This document shows, piece by piece, positions 9,865-17,972 of a stretch of DNA of 64,000 nt (positions are counted from its first letter, which is position 1; each line of letters opens with the position of its first letter). This stretch comes from Alphaproteobacteria bacterium. GTDB lineage: Bacteria > Myxococcota_A > UBA796 > GCA-2862545. The translations under genes were made by a program, and so were the position numbers. The stretch is taken from contig JACKEQ010000028.1 in the NCBI GenBank assembly GCA_020632885.1, forward strand, positions 11,732 through 75,731, read 5' to 3'. Below the pieces are notes generated by a model, which was given only the letters and a program-made list of their open reading frames with translations, was not told the origin of the DNA and did no database searches.

Positions 9865-12225
9865 ATGCCAGCCGAGACCGTTCCACGCCTGCCCCCGCCC
9901 GTCCCCTCGAACACCCCCTCGACGCGACGCGTGCGCCACCTCCGCTGGCCGCTCACGGCCCTCGCCGCTCTCCTCCTCACCGCGGTCGCAACCTTCGTCG
10001 GCACCGCCTGGTTCGCCCCGCTCCCCGAGCGTCTCCACAGCCCCGGCAGCACCGTCGTGCTCTGGGACGACGGCACCACCGCACACGTCTTCCTCGCCCC
10101 GGACGAGCGCTGGAGGGTCGTCGCCGAGGACGTCGATCCCCTCTACGTCGACGCCCTCCTCCGCTACGAGGACAAGCGCTTCTGGTGGCATCCCGGCACC
10201 GATCCTGTCGCCGTCGTGCGGGCCGTCGTCGTCAACCTCGCAGCGGGCCGGGTCCGTACAGGCGCATCCACCCTCACCAGCCAGCTCGTGCGGGTCCTCG
10301 AGCCACGGCCGCGCAGCCTGACGTCCAAGCTCGTCGAGAGCCACCGCGCCCTCACCCTCGAGCTCCACCTGTCCAAGGCCGAGATCCTCCAGCACTACCT
10401 CACCTTCGCGCCGTACGGAGGGAACCTCGAGGGCGTCGAGGCCGCGAGCCTCGCGTTCTTCGGTCACTCCGCCGACCGACTCGCGCCCGACGAGATCGCC
10501 ACTCTCCTCGCCGTCCCCCAGAACCCCACCGCGCGGGCCCCGAGCGTCGCCCATCGCGAGGTCCTCCGGGCCGCCCGGGACGACATCGGGGCCTTCCTCA
10601 CCGACGAGGGCGTGCTCACCGCCGAGCAGGGCGCGTCCATCCCGGGCGCTGCCGTGACGAGCCAGCTCCGGCGCTTCCCGCGGTCCGCCCCCCACGTGGC
10701 GACCTCCCTGAAGGCCCGGCACGCGCCGGGCGCGCGTATCCCCACCACCCTCGACCGCGGCGTGCAGGACGTGCTCGAGGACCTCGTCGCCATGGAGCGG
10801 GAGGTCCTGGTGCGCCGGGGCATCGCGAACGGTGTGGTCGTCGTCGTCGAGCACGACACGCGCGCCATCCGCGGGCTCGTCGGGAATCTCGGCTGGCTGG
10901 AGGCGGGTGACGGCCTCATGATCTCGGCCCTCGACGTGCCCCGCAGTCCGGGCAGCACGCTGAAGCCCTTCCTGTACGCGTCCGCGCTCGATCGAGGCCT
11001 CGTGTTCCCCGAGACGCTCGTGGAGGACCTGCCGGTGAGCTGGCAGGGCTACACACCCAAGAACTACGACGAGCGCTACCGCGGGCTCGTGAAGCTCGAG
11101 TCCGCGCTGTCCCTCTCGCTCAACGTGCCGTTCGTCCAGCTCCTCGGCGACCTCGGGGTCGAGCCGTTCCTGGGCACGCTGCGCGCGATGGGAGCGCGGT
11201 CCCTCGACGATCGTCCCGGGTACTACGGGCTGTCGCTGGCGGCCGGGGGCGTCGAGCTCACGCCGCTCGAGCTCGCCGGGATGTACACGGCCCTCGCGGC
11301 CGACGGGCGGTATGCGCCCATCCGACTCCATCCGGGACCCGCGAGCGTGCCGGTCGCCGTGTTCTCCCCGACCGCCGCCCACCTCACGGCGCGCGCGCTG
11401 CGTCTCAAGGACCGGCCGGACTTCCCGTCGCGCCGCATGTACTCCGGGTCGCCCAGCCAGGTCGCCTGGAAGACCGGGACCAGCTTCGGCCATCGGGACG
11501 CGTGGGCTGCGGGCTTCGGCAACCGGTACACGGCCGTCGTGTGGCTCGGGAACCTCGACTACTCGCCGTCACGGGCGTTGGTGGGCGGTGAGGCGGCGGG
11601 GCCGGTGCTCTTCGACGTGCTCGAGGCGCTCGAGGGCAAGGCGGCCCCCGAGGAGCGCCCGGACGACCGGGTCGCCGTCGAGGTCTGCGCGACGAGCGGG
11701 CGGCTGCCGGGTGCGTCGTGTCCGCATCGTCGCACGGCCCATGCACCACGGGCGTCCGTGCCGACCACGACCTGCGCGCTGCACCAGCGGATGTCCGTCG
11801 ACGTGCACACGGGCGAGGCGCTCTCACCGGCGTGCCGGGCGGGTCGGGAGTGGGAGGACCGGGACTTCCTGGTGTATCCGGCGAGCGTGCGTCGCTTCCT
11901 GGCGGACCACCAGCGCGATCTGCCCCCACCGCCGCCCTGGGCGGGCGGCTGTGCGCCCGGAGACCACGAGGCCCCCGTGATCACGAGCCCCTCGGCGGGT
12001 CAGGTGGCGGTGTTGATCCCGGGCGTGGCGCCGGAGGAGCAGGAGATCCCGCTGGCGGCGGAGGCTCCGGGTCGGCTGTCGTGGTTCGTGGACGGTGCGT
12101 TCCTGGGCACCTGGCCGGCCGAGGAGCGCGTGTGGTGGACGCCGAAGGCCGGCGAGCACACCGTCGTCGTCCAGGACGAAGCGGGTCAGGAGGCGCGGCT
12201 GGCGTTCTCCGTCCGGCGCCCCTGA
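9865..12225 (+). CDS. pbpC: penicillin-binding protein 1C (bifunctional peptidoglycan synthase)
   Basis: About 786 aa with an N-terminal membrane anchor (residues 28-50). The GT51 glycosyltransferase domain shows the catalytic motif RYEDKRF (Glu about 102) and TGASTLTSQLVR. The transpeptidase domain shows SxxK as STLK (Ser about 364), SLN and KTGTS. A C-terminal BiPBP_C beta domain of about 90 residues ends the protein. PBP1C polymerises glycan strands and, with the adjacent alpha-2-macroglobulin, is thought to repair and guard the wall after protease attack. It is about 100 bases downstream of the macroglobulin gene, in the same direction. Confidence 0.95.
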   Translation: MPAETVPRLPPPVPSNTPSTRRVRHLRWPLTALAALLLTAVATFVGTAWFAPLPERLHSPGSTVVLWDDGTTAHVFLAPDERWRVVAEDVDPLYVDALLRYEDKRFWWHPGTDPVAVVRAVVVNLAAGRVRTGASTLTSQLVRVLEPRPRSLTSKLVESHRALTLELHLSKAEILQHYLTFAPYGGNLEGVEAASLAFFGHSADRLAPDEIATLLAVPQNPTARAPSVAHREVLRAARDDIGAFLTDEGVLTAEQGASIPGAAVTSQLRRFPRSAPHVATSLKARHAPGARIPTTLDRGVQDVLEDLVAMEREVLVRRGIANGVVVVVEHDTRAIRGLVGNLGWLEAGDGLMISALDVPRSPGSTLKPFLYASALDRGLVFPETLVEDLPVSWQGYTPKNYDERYRGLVKLESALSLSLNVPFVQLLGDLGVEPFLGTLRAMGARSLDDRPGYYGLSLAAGGVELTPLELAGMYTALAADGRYAPIRLHPGPASVPVAVFSPTAAHLTARALRLKDRPDFPSRRMYSGSPSQVAWKTGTSFGHRDAWAAGFGNRYTAVVWLGNLDYSPSRALVGGEAAGPVLFDVLEALEGKAAPEERPDDRVAVEVCATSGRLPGASCPHRRTAHAPRASVPTTTCALHQRMSVDVHTGEALSPACRAGREWEDRDFLVYPASVRRFLADHQRDLPPPPPWAGGCAPGDHEAPVITSPSAGQVAVLIPGVAPEEQEIPLAAEAPGRLSWFVDGAFLGTWPAEERVWWTPKAGEHTVVVQDEAGQEARLAFSVRRP

Positions 12226-12250
12226 CGATCCGGGCGGTTACGGGGGTCCC

Positions 12251-12817
12251 ATGGGAACCCCCGCGCAGGCCAAGGCCACCTACGCCGACCTCCTGGCCGT
12301 CCCCGACGACCTCGTGGCCGAGCTGATCGAGGGGTCGCTTTACACCCACCCGCGGCCGTCCCCCCAGGATGCCAACAGCACATCGGTGCTCGGAGCCGAC
12401 CTGAACGGACCCTTCCAGCGCGGAAAGGGGGGACCCGGCGGCTGGTGGATCCTGTTCGAGCCGGAGCTCCACCTCGGCGACGACGTCATGGTGCCGGACC
12501 TGGCGGGCTGGCGTCGCGAGCGGCTGCCGGCCCTGCCCGACACGGCCTGGTTCTCGGTGGCGCCCGACTGGGTGTGCGAGACCCTGTCGCCGTCGAACGC
12601 CTTCCACGACCGGGCCCGCAAGCTCCCGCGCTACGCGGCGGCAGGCATCGCGTGGGCGTGGTTGGTGCACCCCACCGAGCGGTACGTCGAGGTCTTCGAG
12701 AACGTCGGGGGGAGCTGGGTCCAGCGTCGCGTGGCGGGTGAGGACGAGGAGGCCGCGCTTCCGCCGTTCGACGCGGTGACGCTGAAGCTCACGGACCTCT
12801 GGGACACGGGGGCTTGA
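12251..12817 (+). CDS. Uma2 family (DUF820) restriction-endonuclease-fold protein
   Basis: 188 aa. Family signatures are ELIEGSLY near residue 25, MVPDLAGW near 80, CETLSPSN near 103 and the Lys-containing RARKLPRYAAAGI, followed by AWLVHP. These correspond to the PD-(D/E)xK-like core of the Uma2 family. Members are abundant in cyanobacteria and Myxococcota, and their substrate is unknown. The ATG at 12251 lies in the centre of a near-perfect inverted repeat (see findings), so initiation could be structured or regulated. Confidence 0.8.
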   Translation: MGTPAQAKATYADLLAVPDDLVAELIEGSLYTHPRPSPQDANSTSVLGADLNGPFQRGKGGPGGWWILFEPELHLGDDVMVPDLAGWRRERLPALPDTAWFSVAPDWVCETLSPSNAFHDRARKLPRYAAAGIAWAWLVHPTERYVEVFENVGGSWVQRRVAGEDEEAALPPFDAVTLKLTDLWDTGA

Positions 12818-12819
12818 CC

Positions 12820-12985
12820 TCATTCGTCGAGTAGATCCTCGGCATCCATGATGATGTAGTCGCCAGGGGGAGGCGTCCGTGCCGACCTGGGGGCCCTCGT
12901 CCTCCTCGGGCTCCTCATCGTCCCCGCGACCGGTCACCAGAGCCGCCATCTCCGTCATGTGGCGCGTGGGCTGGGGCTTCGGGGC
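12820..12985 (-). pseudogene. decayed copy of the 3' end of the 14401-15606 gene
   Basis: On the minus strand this stretch reads APKPQPTRHMTEM, then GRGDDEE and EDEGPQVGTD. It matches the C-terminus of the protein encoded at 14401-15606 (APKPQPTRRMTEM, GRGDDED, EDEGPQVGTD). The nucleotide match continues to the stop region: the bases around 12823-12870 nearly equal 14404-14450, but a frame shift changes the last residues. Internal bases are missing relative to the intact gene. It is truncated at its upstream side where motif array 3 begins. Confidence 0.8.
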
Positions 12986-12999
12986 GGACCGGGCAGGTG

Positions 13000-13160
13000 G
13001 GGTCTGACCCCCTCGGCGGACCGGACCGGGCCGGGCACGTGGGGTCTGACCCCGAACCCGTGGAGTCTGACCCCGGACCCGTGAGGTCTGACCCCGGACC
13101 CGTGAGGTCTGACCCCGGGACCCGTGGGGTCTGACCCCGGACCCGTGAGGTCGGGTCTGG
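13000..13160 (+). repeat. array 3 of the GGTCTGACCCC motif
   Basis: Six or so close copies of GGTCTGACCCC, most separated by GGACCCGTG or a close variant. The array lies directly between a truncated gene fragment on its left and a headless reading frame on its right, so it sits at a rearrangement junction. Confidence 0.85.
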
Positions 13161-13447
13161 TGGCGTTCGACCTGCAACAGGGCCTCAGCGAAACGCTGGT
13201 GTTCGACGTCGTCCAGTTGGAGGCGACCGGCTTCGTCCACCAGGACCGTGACGCGTTGGAGCGTGGACTCCACCACCTGTGGCCCCTCGACGTCGGTTCG
13301 CTGGACGCCCTGGTCCTGGAGATCCATGCCCGCGGGCTCGCCGTCTTCGCCATCCAGAGCAAGGTGGGTGCCGAAGGGTGGTTCCTCGCGCGGCAGCTGA
13401 CCGTCGTAGACCAGCAGGGAGTCGAGGTCGCCCGGCTCGGGGTGTGA
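13160..13447 (+). CDS. headless hypothetical protein fragment (about 95 aa)
   Basis: From 13160 (GTG) to the stop at 13447 the frame has strong G/C preference at third positions, as expected for a real gene here; the opposite strand does not. The N-terminus emerges from motif array 3 without a good ribosome site, so the true start may have been lost. The product is an alpha/beta-like fragment (LVAFDLQQGL, HARGLAVFAIQ, QLTVVDQQGV) with no family I recognise. It may be a truncated gene. Confidence 0.4.
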   Translation: MAFDLQQGLSETLVFDVVQLEATGFVHQDRDALERGLHHLWPLDVGSLDALVLEIHARGLAVFAIQSKVGAEGWFLARQLTVVDQQGVEVARLGV

Positions 13448-13502
13448 GGGCTCACACCCGTGGGGATCCCTTGCCGTCGGCGTTTGGAGGTATGCTGCGC
13501 GA

Positions 13503-14360
13503 ATGCAGAGTCTCACCCGCAGCTGGGCCCTCGGCCAGACGACGTTCTCCGTGATGCGTCGCGACCCTGAGATGCTGGCCTTCCCCGTCCTGTCCGCCTT
13601 CTTCTCGATCCTGCTCGTGGCCGCGTTCCTGGTCCCGACGGTCTTCCTGGACGTGCTGGCGTCGGGTGACGGGGTGGCCTCCCTGTCGTTCGGCGCGCTC
13701 GAGATGGTCCTCGCGTTCGTGCTGTACTTCGCGCTCGCGTTCCTCTCGACGTTCTTCAACGTGTGCGTGGTCTACACCGCCAAGACCCGGTTCGAGGGCG
13801 GGAACGCCACCTTCTTCGAGGCCGTGTCGTTCGCCGTGTCGCGCACGCCGCGCATCGCGTCCTGGAGCCTCGTGGCGGCCACGATCGGCCTCCTGCTGCG
13901 CCAGCTCGACTCCCTGGCCGAGCGCGACGGCATCCCGGGGCTCGTGTTCGGGATCCTGCGCGGTCTGCTGGGCTTCGCATGGAGCCTGGTGCAGCTGTTC
14001 GTCGTGCCCGTGATGGTCTACGAGGACGTCGGACCCATCGAGGCGATGAAGCGCTCAGCGGCCACCCTGCGCGAGACGTGGGGCGAGTCGCTCGCACGCC
14101 ACTTCGGTCTCGGGCTGCTGCAGTTCCTGACGGTACTCCCGATCGTCGGGCTCGTCGTCGGGAGTGTGATGTTGCTGGGCACGGCGCTGCCCGTCGGGTT
14201 GGCCGGGCTGGCGCTGTCCGCAGTGGTCTTCGTGGTGTGGCTGACGTTCTTCAACGTCGCCAACACCGTGTTCAACACGGCGCTCTACCACTACGCCAGC
14301 ACAGGCGAGGCCCCCGAGGGGTTCGAGGGCTTCGCAGGGTCCGCGTTCGTCTCCAGGTAG
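13503..14360 (+). CDS. polytopic membrane protein (DUF6159-like)
   Basis: 285 aa with about six hydrophobic helices: residues 25-50, 60-90, 118-135, 150-172, 205-225 and 235-255. It has the N-terminal pattern SWALGQTTFSVMRRDPEML, typical of the DUF6159-type family of bacterial inner-membrane proteins. Polar loops carry KTRFEGG and VYEDVGPIEAMKRS, the latter a segment often conserved in that family. Function unknown. A GGAGG lies about 12 bases before the ATG. Followed after 40 bases by a convergent gene. Confidence 0.65.
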   Translation: MQSLTRSWALGQTTFSVMRRDPEMLAFPVLSAFFSILLVAAFLVPTVFLDVLASGDGVASLSFGALEMVLAFVLYFALAFLSTFFNVCVVYTAKTRFEGGNATFFEAVSFAVSRTPRIASWSLVAATIGLLLRQLDSLAERDGIPGLVFGILRGLLGFAWSLVQLFVVPVMVYEDVGPIEAMKRSAATLRETWGESLARHFGLGLLQFLTVLPIVGLVVGSVMLLGTALPVGLAGLALSAVVFVVWLTFFNVANTVFNTALYHYASTGEAPEGFEGFAGSAFVSR

Positions 14361-14400
14361 GTGGTGGTCCGACTCAGGTTCCGGCCCACACCCCACCATG

Positions 14401-15606
14401 CTATTCGTCAGGTAGATCCTCGATATCGATGATGATGTAGTCTCCCAGCGCATCGTCCGTGCCGACCTGGGGGCCCTCGTCCTCCCTGGGCTTCTTCCCC
14501 TTCCGCTTCTTCTCGTCCTCGTCGTCCCCGCGACCGATCCCCTCCAGCGCCATGTCCTCGGCCTCCAGGCGCTCCATCTCCGTCATGCGGCGCGTGGGCT
14601 GAGGCTTCGGTGCCGGCACCACCACCTGATCCTCTGGCGGCAGGCCGGGGAGCGGCGCGAACAGGTCGTCGAAGTCGATGTCGTCGCCACCGTCCGGCAT
14701 CGCAGCGGGTGCGGGCGCCGGAGCCGGCCTGGGCTGCGGGCGTGGTGCGATGGGCGCGGGCTCGCGGGAGAACAGGTCGTCGTCGTCGTCCGAGAGCAGG
14801 TCGGTGGGCGCCGGCGCGGGGACAGGGGCGGGGCGCTCAGCCTGACGGGCCTCCTGGCGCGCTTCCATCGCCGCCACGTTGGTGCCGGCCGGTGCCTCGA
14901 ACCAGTCGTCCGAGTCGTCTTCGATGTAGGACTGCGTGTCTACGGGCGCCGGCGCGGGGACCTGGGGCTCTGGAGGGGCCACGGTGCCCTCGGACGCGGC
15001 CTTCCGACCCTCGCCGCGTGGCTCGGGACGGGGCTTCACCTTCCGGTTCGCGCGGGTCTCCTCCTCGGTGCGGCGCTCGCCGGTCGCGACGTGCTCGCCT
15101 TGTGCCACGGTCGATCCGTCCAACGTGGGCGGGGCCTTGATGCGGATCTGGTGGCTCGTGGTGTTCTCGGCACCCATCAGGCGGCTGACGAGGGAGTTCT
15201 CGCCACGCGTGGCGTCGCCGGTGCGCTGGTCGCGGACCGACGCAGGATCGAGGAAGGTCGAGCAGAACTGCTGGGTGGACGGGTTCACGAAGCCGCGGGC
15301 CATGTTCGCCGGGATGTCGCGCACCACGGCCGTCGAGCAGTACGTGAAGTCGCCCGACAGGTGCACGTTGGGCTGGAAGACGCCCGTGAGCGCGATCTTC
15401 CGGAGCTCGGGGTCGACGCCGGGCGAGCATCCGTTCACCCAGATCCCGTTGCACTGCGCCTTCACGCGCTCGAGCCGTGCCCGTCCGGGCCCGGTGACGC
15501 GGATGACGACGTCCCACTGATCGGACTGGAGCTTGACGAACGGGATGCGCTCGCCGCCGGGGTTGTTGACGCCCTGGGCGAGCGCCTGCGCGAGGAGCAG
15601 GAACAT
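14401..15606 (-). CDS. secreted protein with long acidic Pro-rich tail
   Basis: 401 aa. A short signal peptide (MFLLLAQALAQG) leads to a folded N-terminal domain of about 150 residues with four Cys (QCNGIW, GCSPG, YCSTA, FCSTF), likely two disulphides. From about residue 160 the chain is low-complexity: Pro, Glu and Asp rich, with acidic clusters (DDSDDWFE, SDDDDDLF) and a basic patch EKKRKGKK before EDEGPQVG. Probably periplasmic or outer-surface. Not recognised. Part of its 3' end is duplicated at 12820-12985. Confidence 0.7.
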   Translation of the reverse strand: MFLLLAQALAQGVNNPGGERIPFVKLQSDQWDVVIRVTGPGRARLERVKAQCNGIWVNGCSPGVDPELRKIALTGVFQPNVHLSGDFTYCSTAVVRDIPANMARGFVNPSTQQFCSTFLDPASVRDQRTGDATRGENSLVSRLMGAENTTSHQIRIKAPPTLDGSTVAQGEHVATGERRTEEETRANRKVKPRPEPRGEGRKAASEGTVAPPEPQVPAPAPVDTQSYIEDDSDDWFEAPAGTNVAAMEARQEARQAERPAPVPAPAPTDLLSDDDDDLFSREPAPIAPRPQPRPAPAPAPAAMPDGGDDIDFDDLFAPLPGLPPEDQVVVPAPKPQPTRRMTEMERLEAEDMALEGIGRGDDEDEKKRKGKKPREDEGPQVGTDDALGDYIIIDIEDLPDE

Positions 15607-15734
15607 GGGGACTCCGATGACGCATTGTACCTGACCCGGCGGGCCACGACCTCATGTGAACCCCAGCCACGCGGCGGTGTTCCAGTCGGTCGGCCGACCC
15701 GGGCTCTGTCCCCACTCCCGTGGGTCCTCGCTAC

Positions 15735-16325
15735 CGCGGGTTCGACCCCACGACGACGCCCCGTCAACGGGGTCTGACCCCATTCCGAAGCCCCGAATCC
15801 AGGAGACCCGACGACGTCCTTCCATCCGGGCCTGACCCCACGGCGACGTCCTGTCCACGGGGTCTGACCCCACCAGGACATCCGCCCACCAGGGGTCTGA
15901 CCCCACCGGGCCTGTCCACGGCCCACGACGTCCCGCGCGGGACCGACCCATGCGCGAGCTCCCGTCCGCAGGCTCCGACGACCCGCCGAGGAGGGGGTCT
16001 GACCCCACCAGGACGAGGGGGTCTGACCCCACCAAGACGCCCGCCCAGACGGGGTCTGACCCCACCAAGACGCCCGCCCAGAGGGGGTCTGACCCCACGA
16101 CCCACCCGAACGCCCGTCAGTCCGACCCCAGCGACCAGCGACCGACCGCCCACGTCCGGGGTCTGATCCCGCGCACGTCCGGCCGGGGTCTGACCCCACC
16201 CGTCCGACGAGTCGGAGGTCTGACCCCACCTGGAGCTCCGACCAGCCCGGGGTCTGACCCCCACGCCACAACGCCGGCAGCCTGCCGGGGTCTGACCCCA
16301 GCCCGTCCCACCGGAAGGTCCCACC
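15735..16325 (+). repeat. array 4 of the GGTCTGACCCC motif
   Basis: About 15 copies of GGGGTCTGACCCC and variants fill the gap between two minus-strand genes. Shorter companions such as GGACGTC and CCACCAAGACGCCCGCCCAG are interspersed. A 39-base segment at 16102-16140 is a near-identical copy of 16321-16359, which contains the stop codon of the neighbouring gene. No supported gene lies here. Confidence 0.9.
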
Positions 16326-16335
16326 CGAACGCCCG

Positions 16336-17352
16336 TCAGTCCGACCCGAGCGACCAGCGCAACCCCGACCACCCGTACACGTCCACGAACCCCCGACCCG
16401 CCGCCACGTCCGCCGCCAGCACCCCCAACGTCGCGGTGAACGCCAGCCGCTCCCCGAGCCCCCGGTCCAGCCCCACGTCCAGCCCACCCGACCGCGCCAG
16501 GAACGCGCCCGACCGCAGCCTGCCCAGAGCCCGCCCGCGCACCGACCACGCGCCCAGCCGCGCCCGCCCCGCCAGATCCACCCGCACCTGACGGAAACCG
16601 CCGACCGACAGGGCGTCCGCATCCCAAGCATAGTCCCCGAGCGGCGTCAGCTGCGGCACCCGGTTCTCGTCCTCGTCACCCGCCCGGGCCACCATCGGGT
16701 GCACACGGAGCTCCAGATCCACCGTCCGGGCCGCCCACCCCACCACGAACCGCCCGCGCACCTGCGAGCCCCACGCAGCCTCGCCGTCCGCCTGCACCCG
16801 ACCCCGGTTCGCCTGCACCGAAGCCCCCACCGACGCCCGCCACGCGCCCGACCCCGGCACCACGAGATCCCCGCCCACCTCGCCCGTACGGAAGCTCCAC
16901 AGCGGGTACCACGGGTAGTGCCGATCCACGCCCGCAACCCGGACCCGCAGACGCTGCTCGCCCACCGGCACCTCCGCCTGACCGAGCACCTCCAGCCGCC
17001 CGCTCGACGCCCCACGACCCAGCGGGAACGCATCCACCAGGTACCGCCCGGCCACCTCCACCCTGCGCTCCTCCCCCACTGCCAGCAGCGCGTGCGGCTG
17101 GAGCGTCAGCCGCGTGACCTCGTGCTCCGCGTGCGGAACCCAGGCCGACCCGTCCACCCCGAGCCGCCACGGACCCGTCGTGGTCGCGACACCCGCCGTC
17201 GCCCACGCCATCACCACCGGCTCGATCTCGCCGAGCTCCCCGCCCTCGCCGTCCGGGATCTGCGTGGCGCTCTCCGGGGAGGTGCGCCCCCCGAGGCCCG
17301 CCGCCACCGAGCCCTCCGCGGCCCACGCCAGCCCCAGCAGCATCGAGATCAT
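16336..17352 (-). CDS. secreted, beta-strand-rich protein (putative outer-membrane protein)
   Basis: 338 aa. The ATG at 17352 overlaps the previous stop as ATGA. A short signal (MISMLLGLAWAAEGS) is followed by alternating hydrophobic strands with aromatic residues throughout, e.g. GPWRLGVDGSAWV and GRFVVGWAARTVDLELRV. This is the pattern of a beta-barrel or beta-sandwich outer-membrane protein. The frame ends in a Trp-rich strand GWSGLRWSLGSD. It is the last gene of the seven-gene sigma-54/cytochrome operon. No family recognised. The last codons lie in a duplicated 39-base block. Confidence 0.65.
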   Translation of the reverse strand: MISMLLGLAWAAEGSVAAGLGGRTSPESATQIPDGEGGELGEIEPVVMAWATAGVATTTGPWRLGVDGSAWVPHAEHEVTRLTLQPHALLAVGEERRVEVAGRYLVDAFPLGRGASSGRLEVLGQAEVPVGEQRLRVRVAGVDRHYPWYPLWSFRTGEVGGDLVVPGSGAWRASVGASVQANRGRVQADGEAAWGSQVRGRFVVGWAARTVDLELRVHPMVARAGDEDENRVPQLTPLGDYAWDADALSVGGFRQVRVDLAGRARLGAWSVRGRALGRLRSGAFLARSGGLDVGLDRGLGERLAFTATLGVLAADVAAGRGFVDVYGWSGLRWSLGSD

Positions 17353-17972
17353 GGTGCGTCCATCCCCGTCGCGGTGATCACGGCCATCGCCCGGGCCACG
17401 AGGGCCAGGTGCGCATCCCGGAGGACGGCCAGTCGCTCGGCCTCCTCCTCGGCCCGCCGGGCCTCCAGCTGGGCCCCGATGTCCGGGGTCAGACCCGGTC
17501 CCGGCGCCCGGACCGACTCCGCCCGCAGCGCGGCACCCTGCCGCTCCGACTCGGCCTGGACGGCATCCCAGCGCGCCACCGACGCGAGCAGCGCGGCCTG
17601 CTCGGCGATGTCGGCATGCAGCGCGGCACGCAATCCCTCCGGAGCCGGTGCCGCGACAGCCCGCTCGAGAGCCTCGAGCCGCTCGGCGGGCTCCCCCACC
17701 ACGGCCACCAGCGCCGCCCGCGGCTCCGCCCCGCCGCGACCGCGAGCGATCGCCTCCCCCAACGCACGGCGCGCCGACGCGACATCGGTCGGCGCATCGG
17801 CGGGCAGCATCTCCGCTCTCGCCCGGTAGGCCCGCATCAGACGCGCGACCTCCGAGCGTGGCGCCCCCCGGGCGCGCGCCGCAGCCACCTCCGCCGCCGC
17901 AGCCTCGACCTCGGCGAGCGTGGCGGGCACCTGGCTCCACGCCAGACCCACGAGCAGCAGGAGCACGCTCAC
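17349..17972 (-). CDS. secreted Ala/Glu-rich helical (coiled-coil) protein
   Basis: 207 aa. The GTG at 17972 overlaps the response-regulator stop (GTGA) and encodes a signal VSVLLLLVGLAWSQ. The rest is almost all helix with Ala, Glu, Arg and heptad-like spacing (residues 18-70 and 95-200), suggesting a periplasmic coiled coil similar in plan to TolC-like or OmpH-like helical proteins, though no family is certain. A copy of the repeat core lies inside the gene at 17485-17496. It may pair with the following beta-rich protein. Confidence 0.6.
   Translation of the reverse strand: MSVLLLLVGLAWSQVPATLAEVEAAAAEVAAARARGAPRSEVARLMRAYRARAEMLPADAPTDVASARRALGEAIARGRGGAEPRAALVAVVGEPAERLEALERAVAAPAPEGLRAALHADIAEQAALLASVARWDAVQAESERQGAALRAESVRAPGPGLTPDIGAQLEARRAEEEAERLAVLRDAHLALVARAMAVITATGMDAP

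Noticed and set aside
4467..10079. 1870-codon open frame antisense to the alpha-2-macroglobulin gene
   Set aside because: It mirrors a long GC-biased gene, has an Ala/Gly/Val/Arg/Asp-heavy composition with no domain, and the plus strand has clear domains and motifs.
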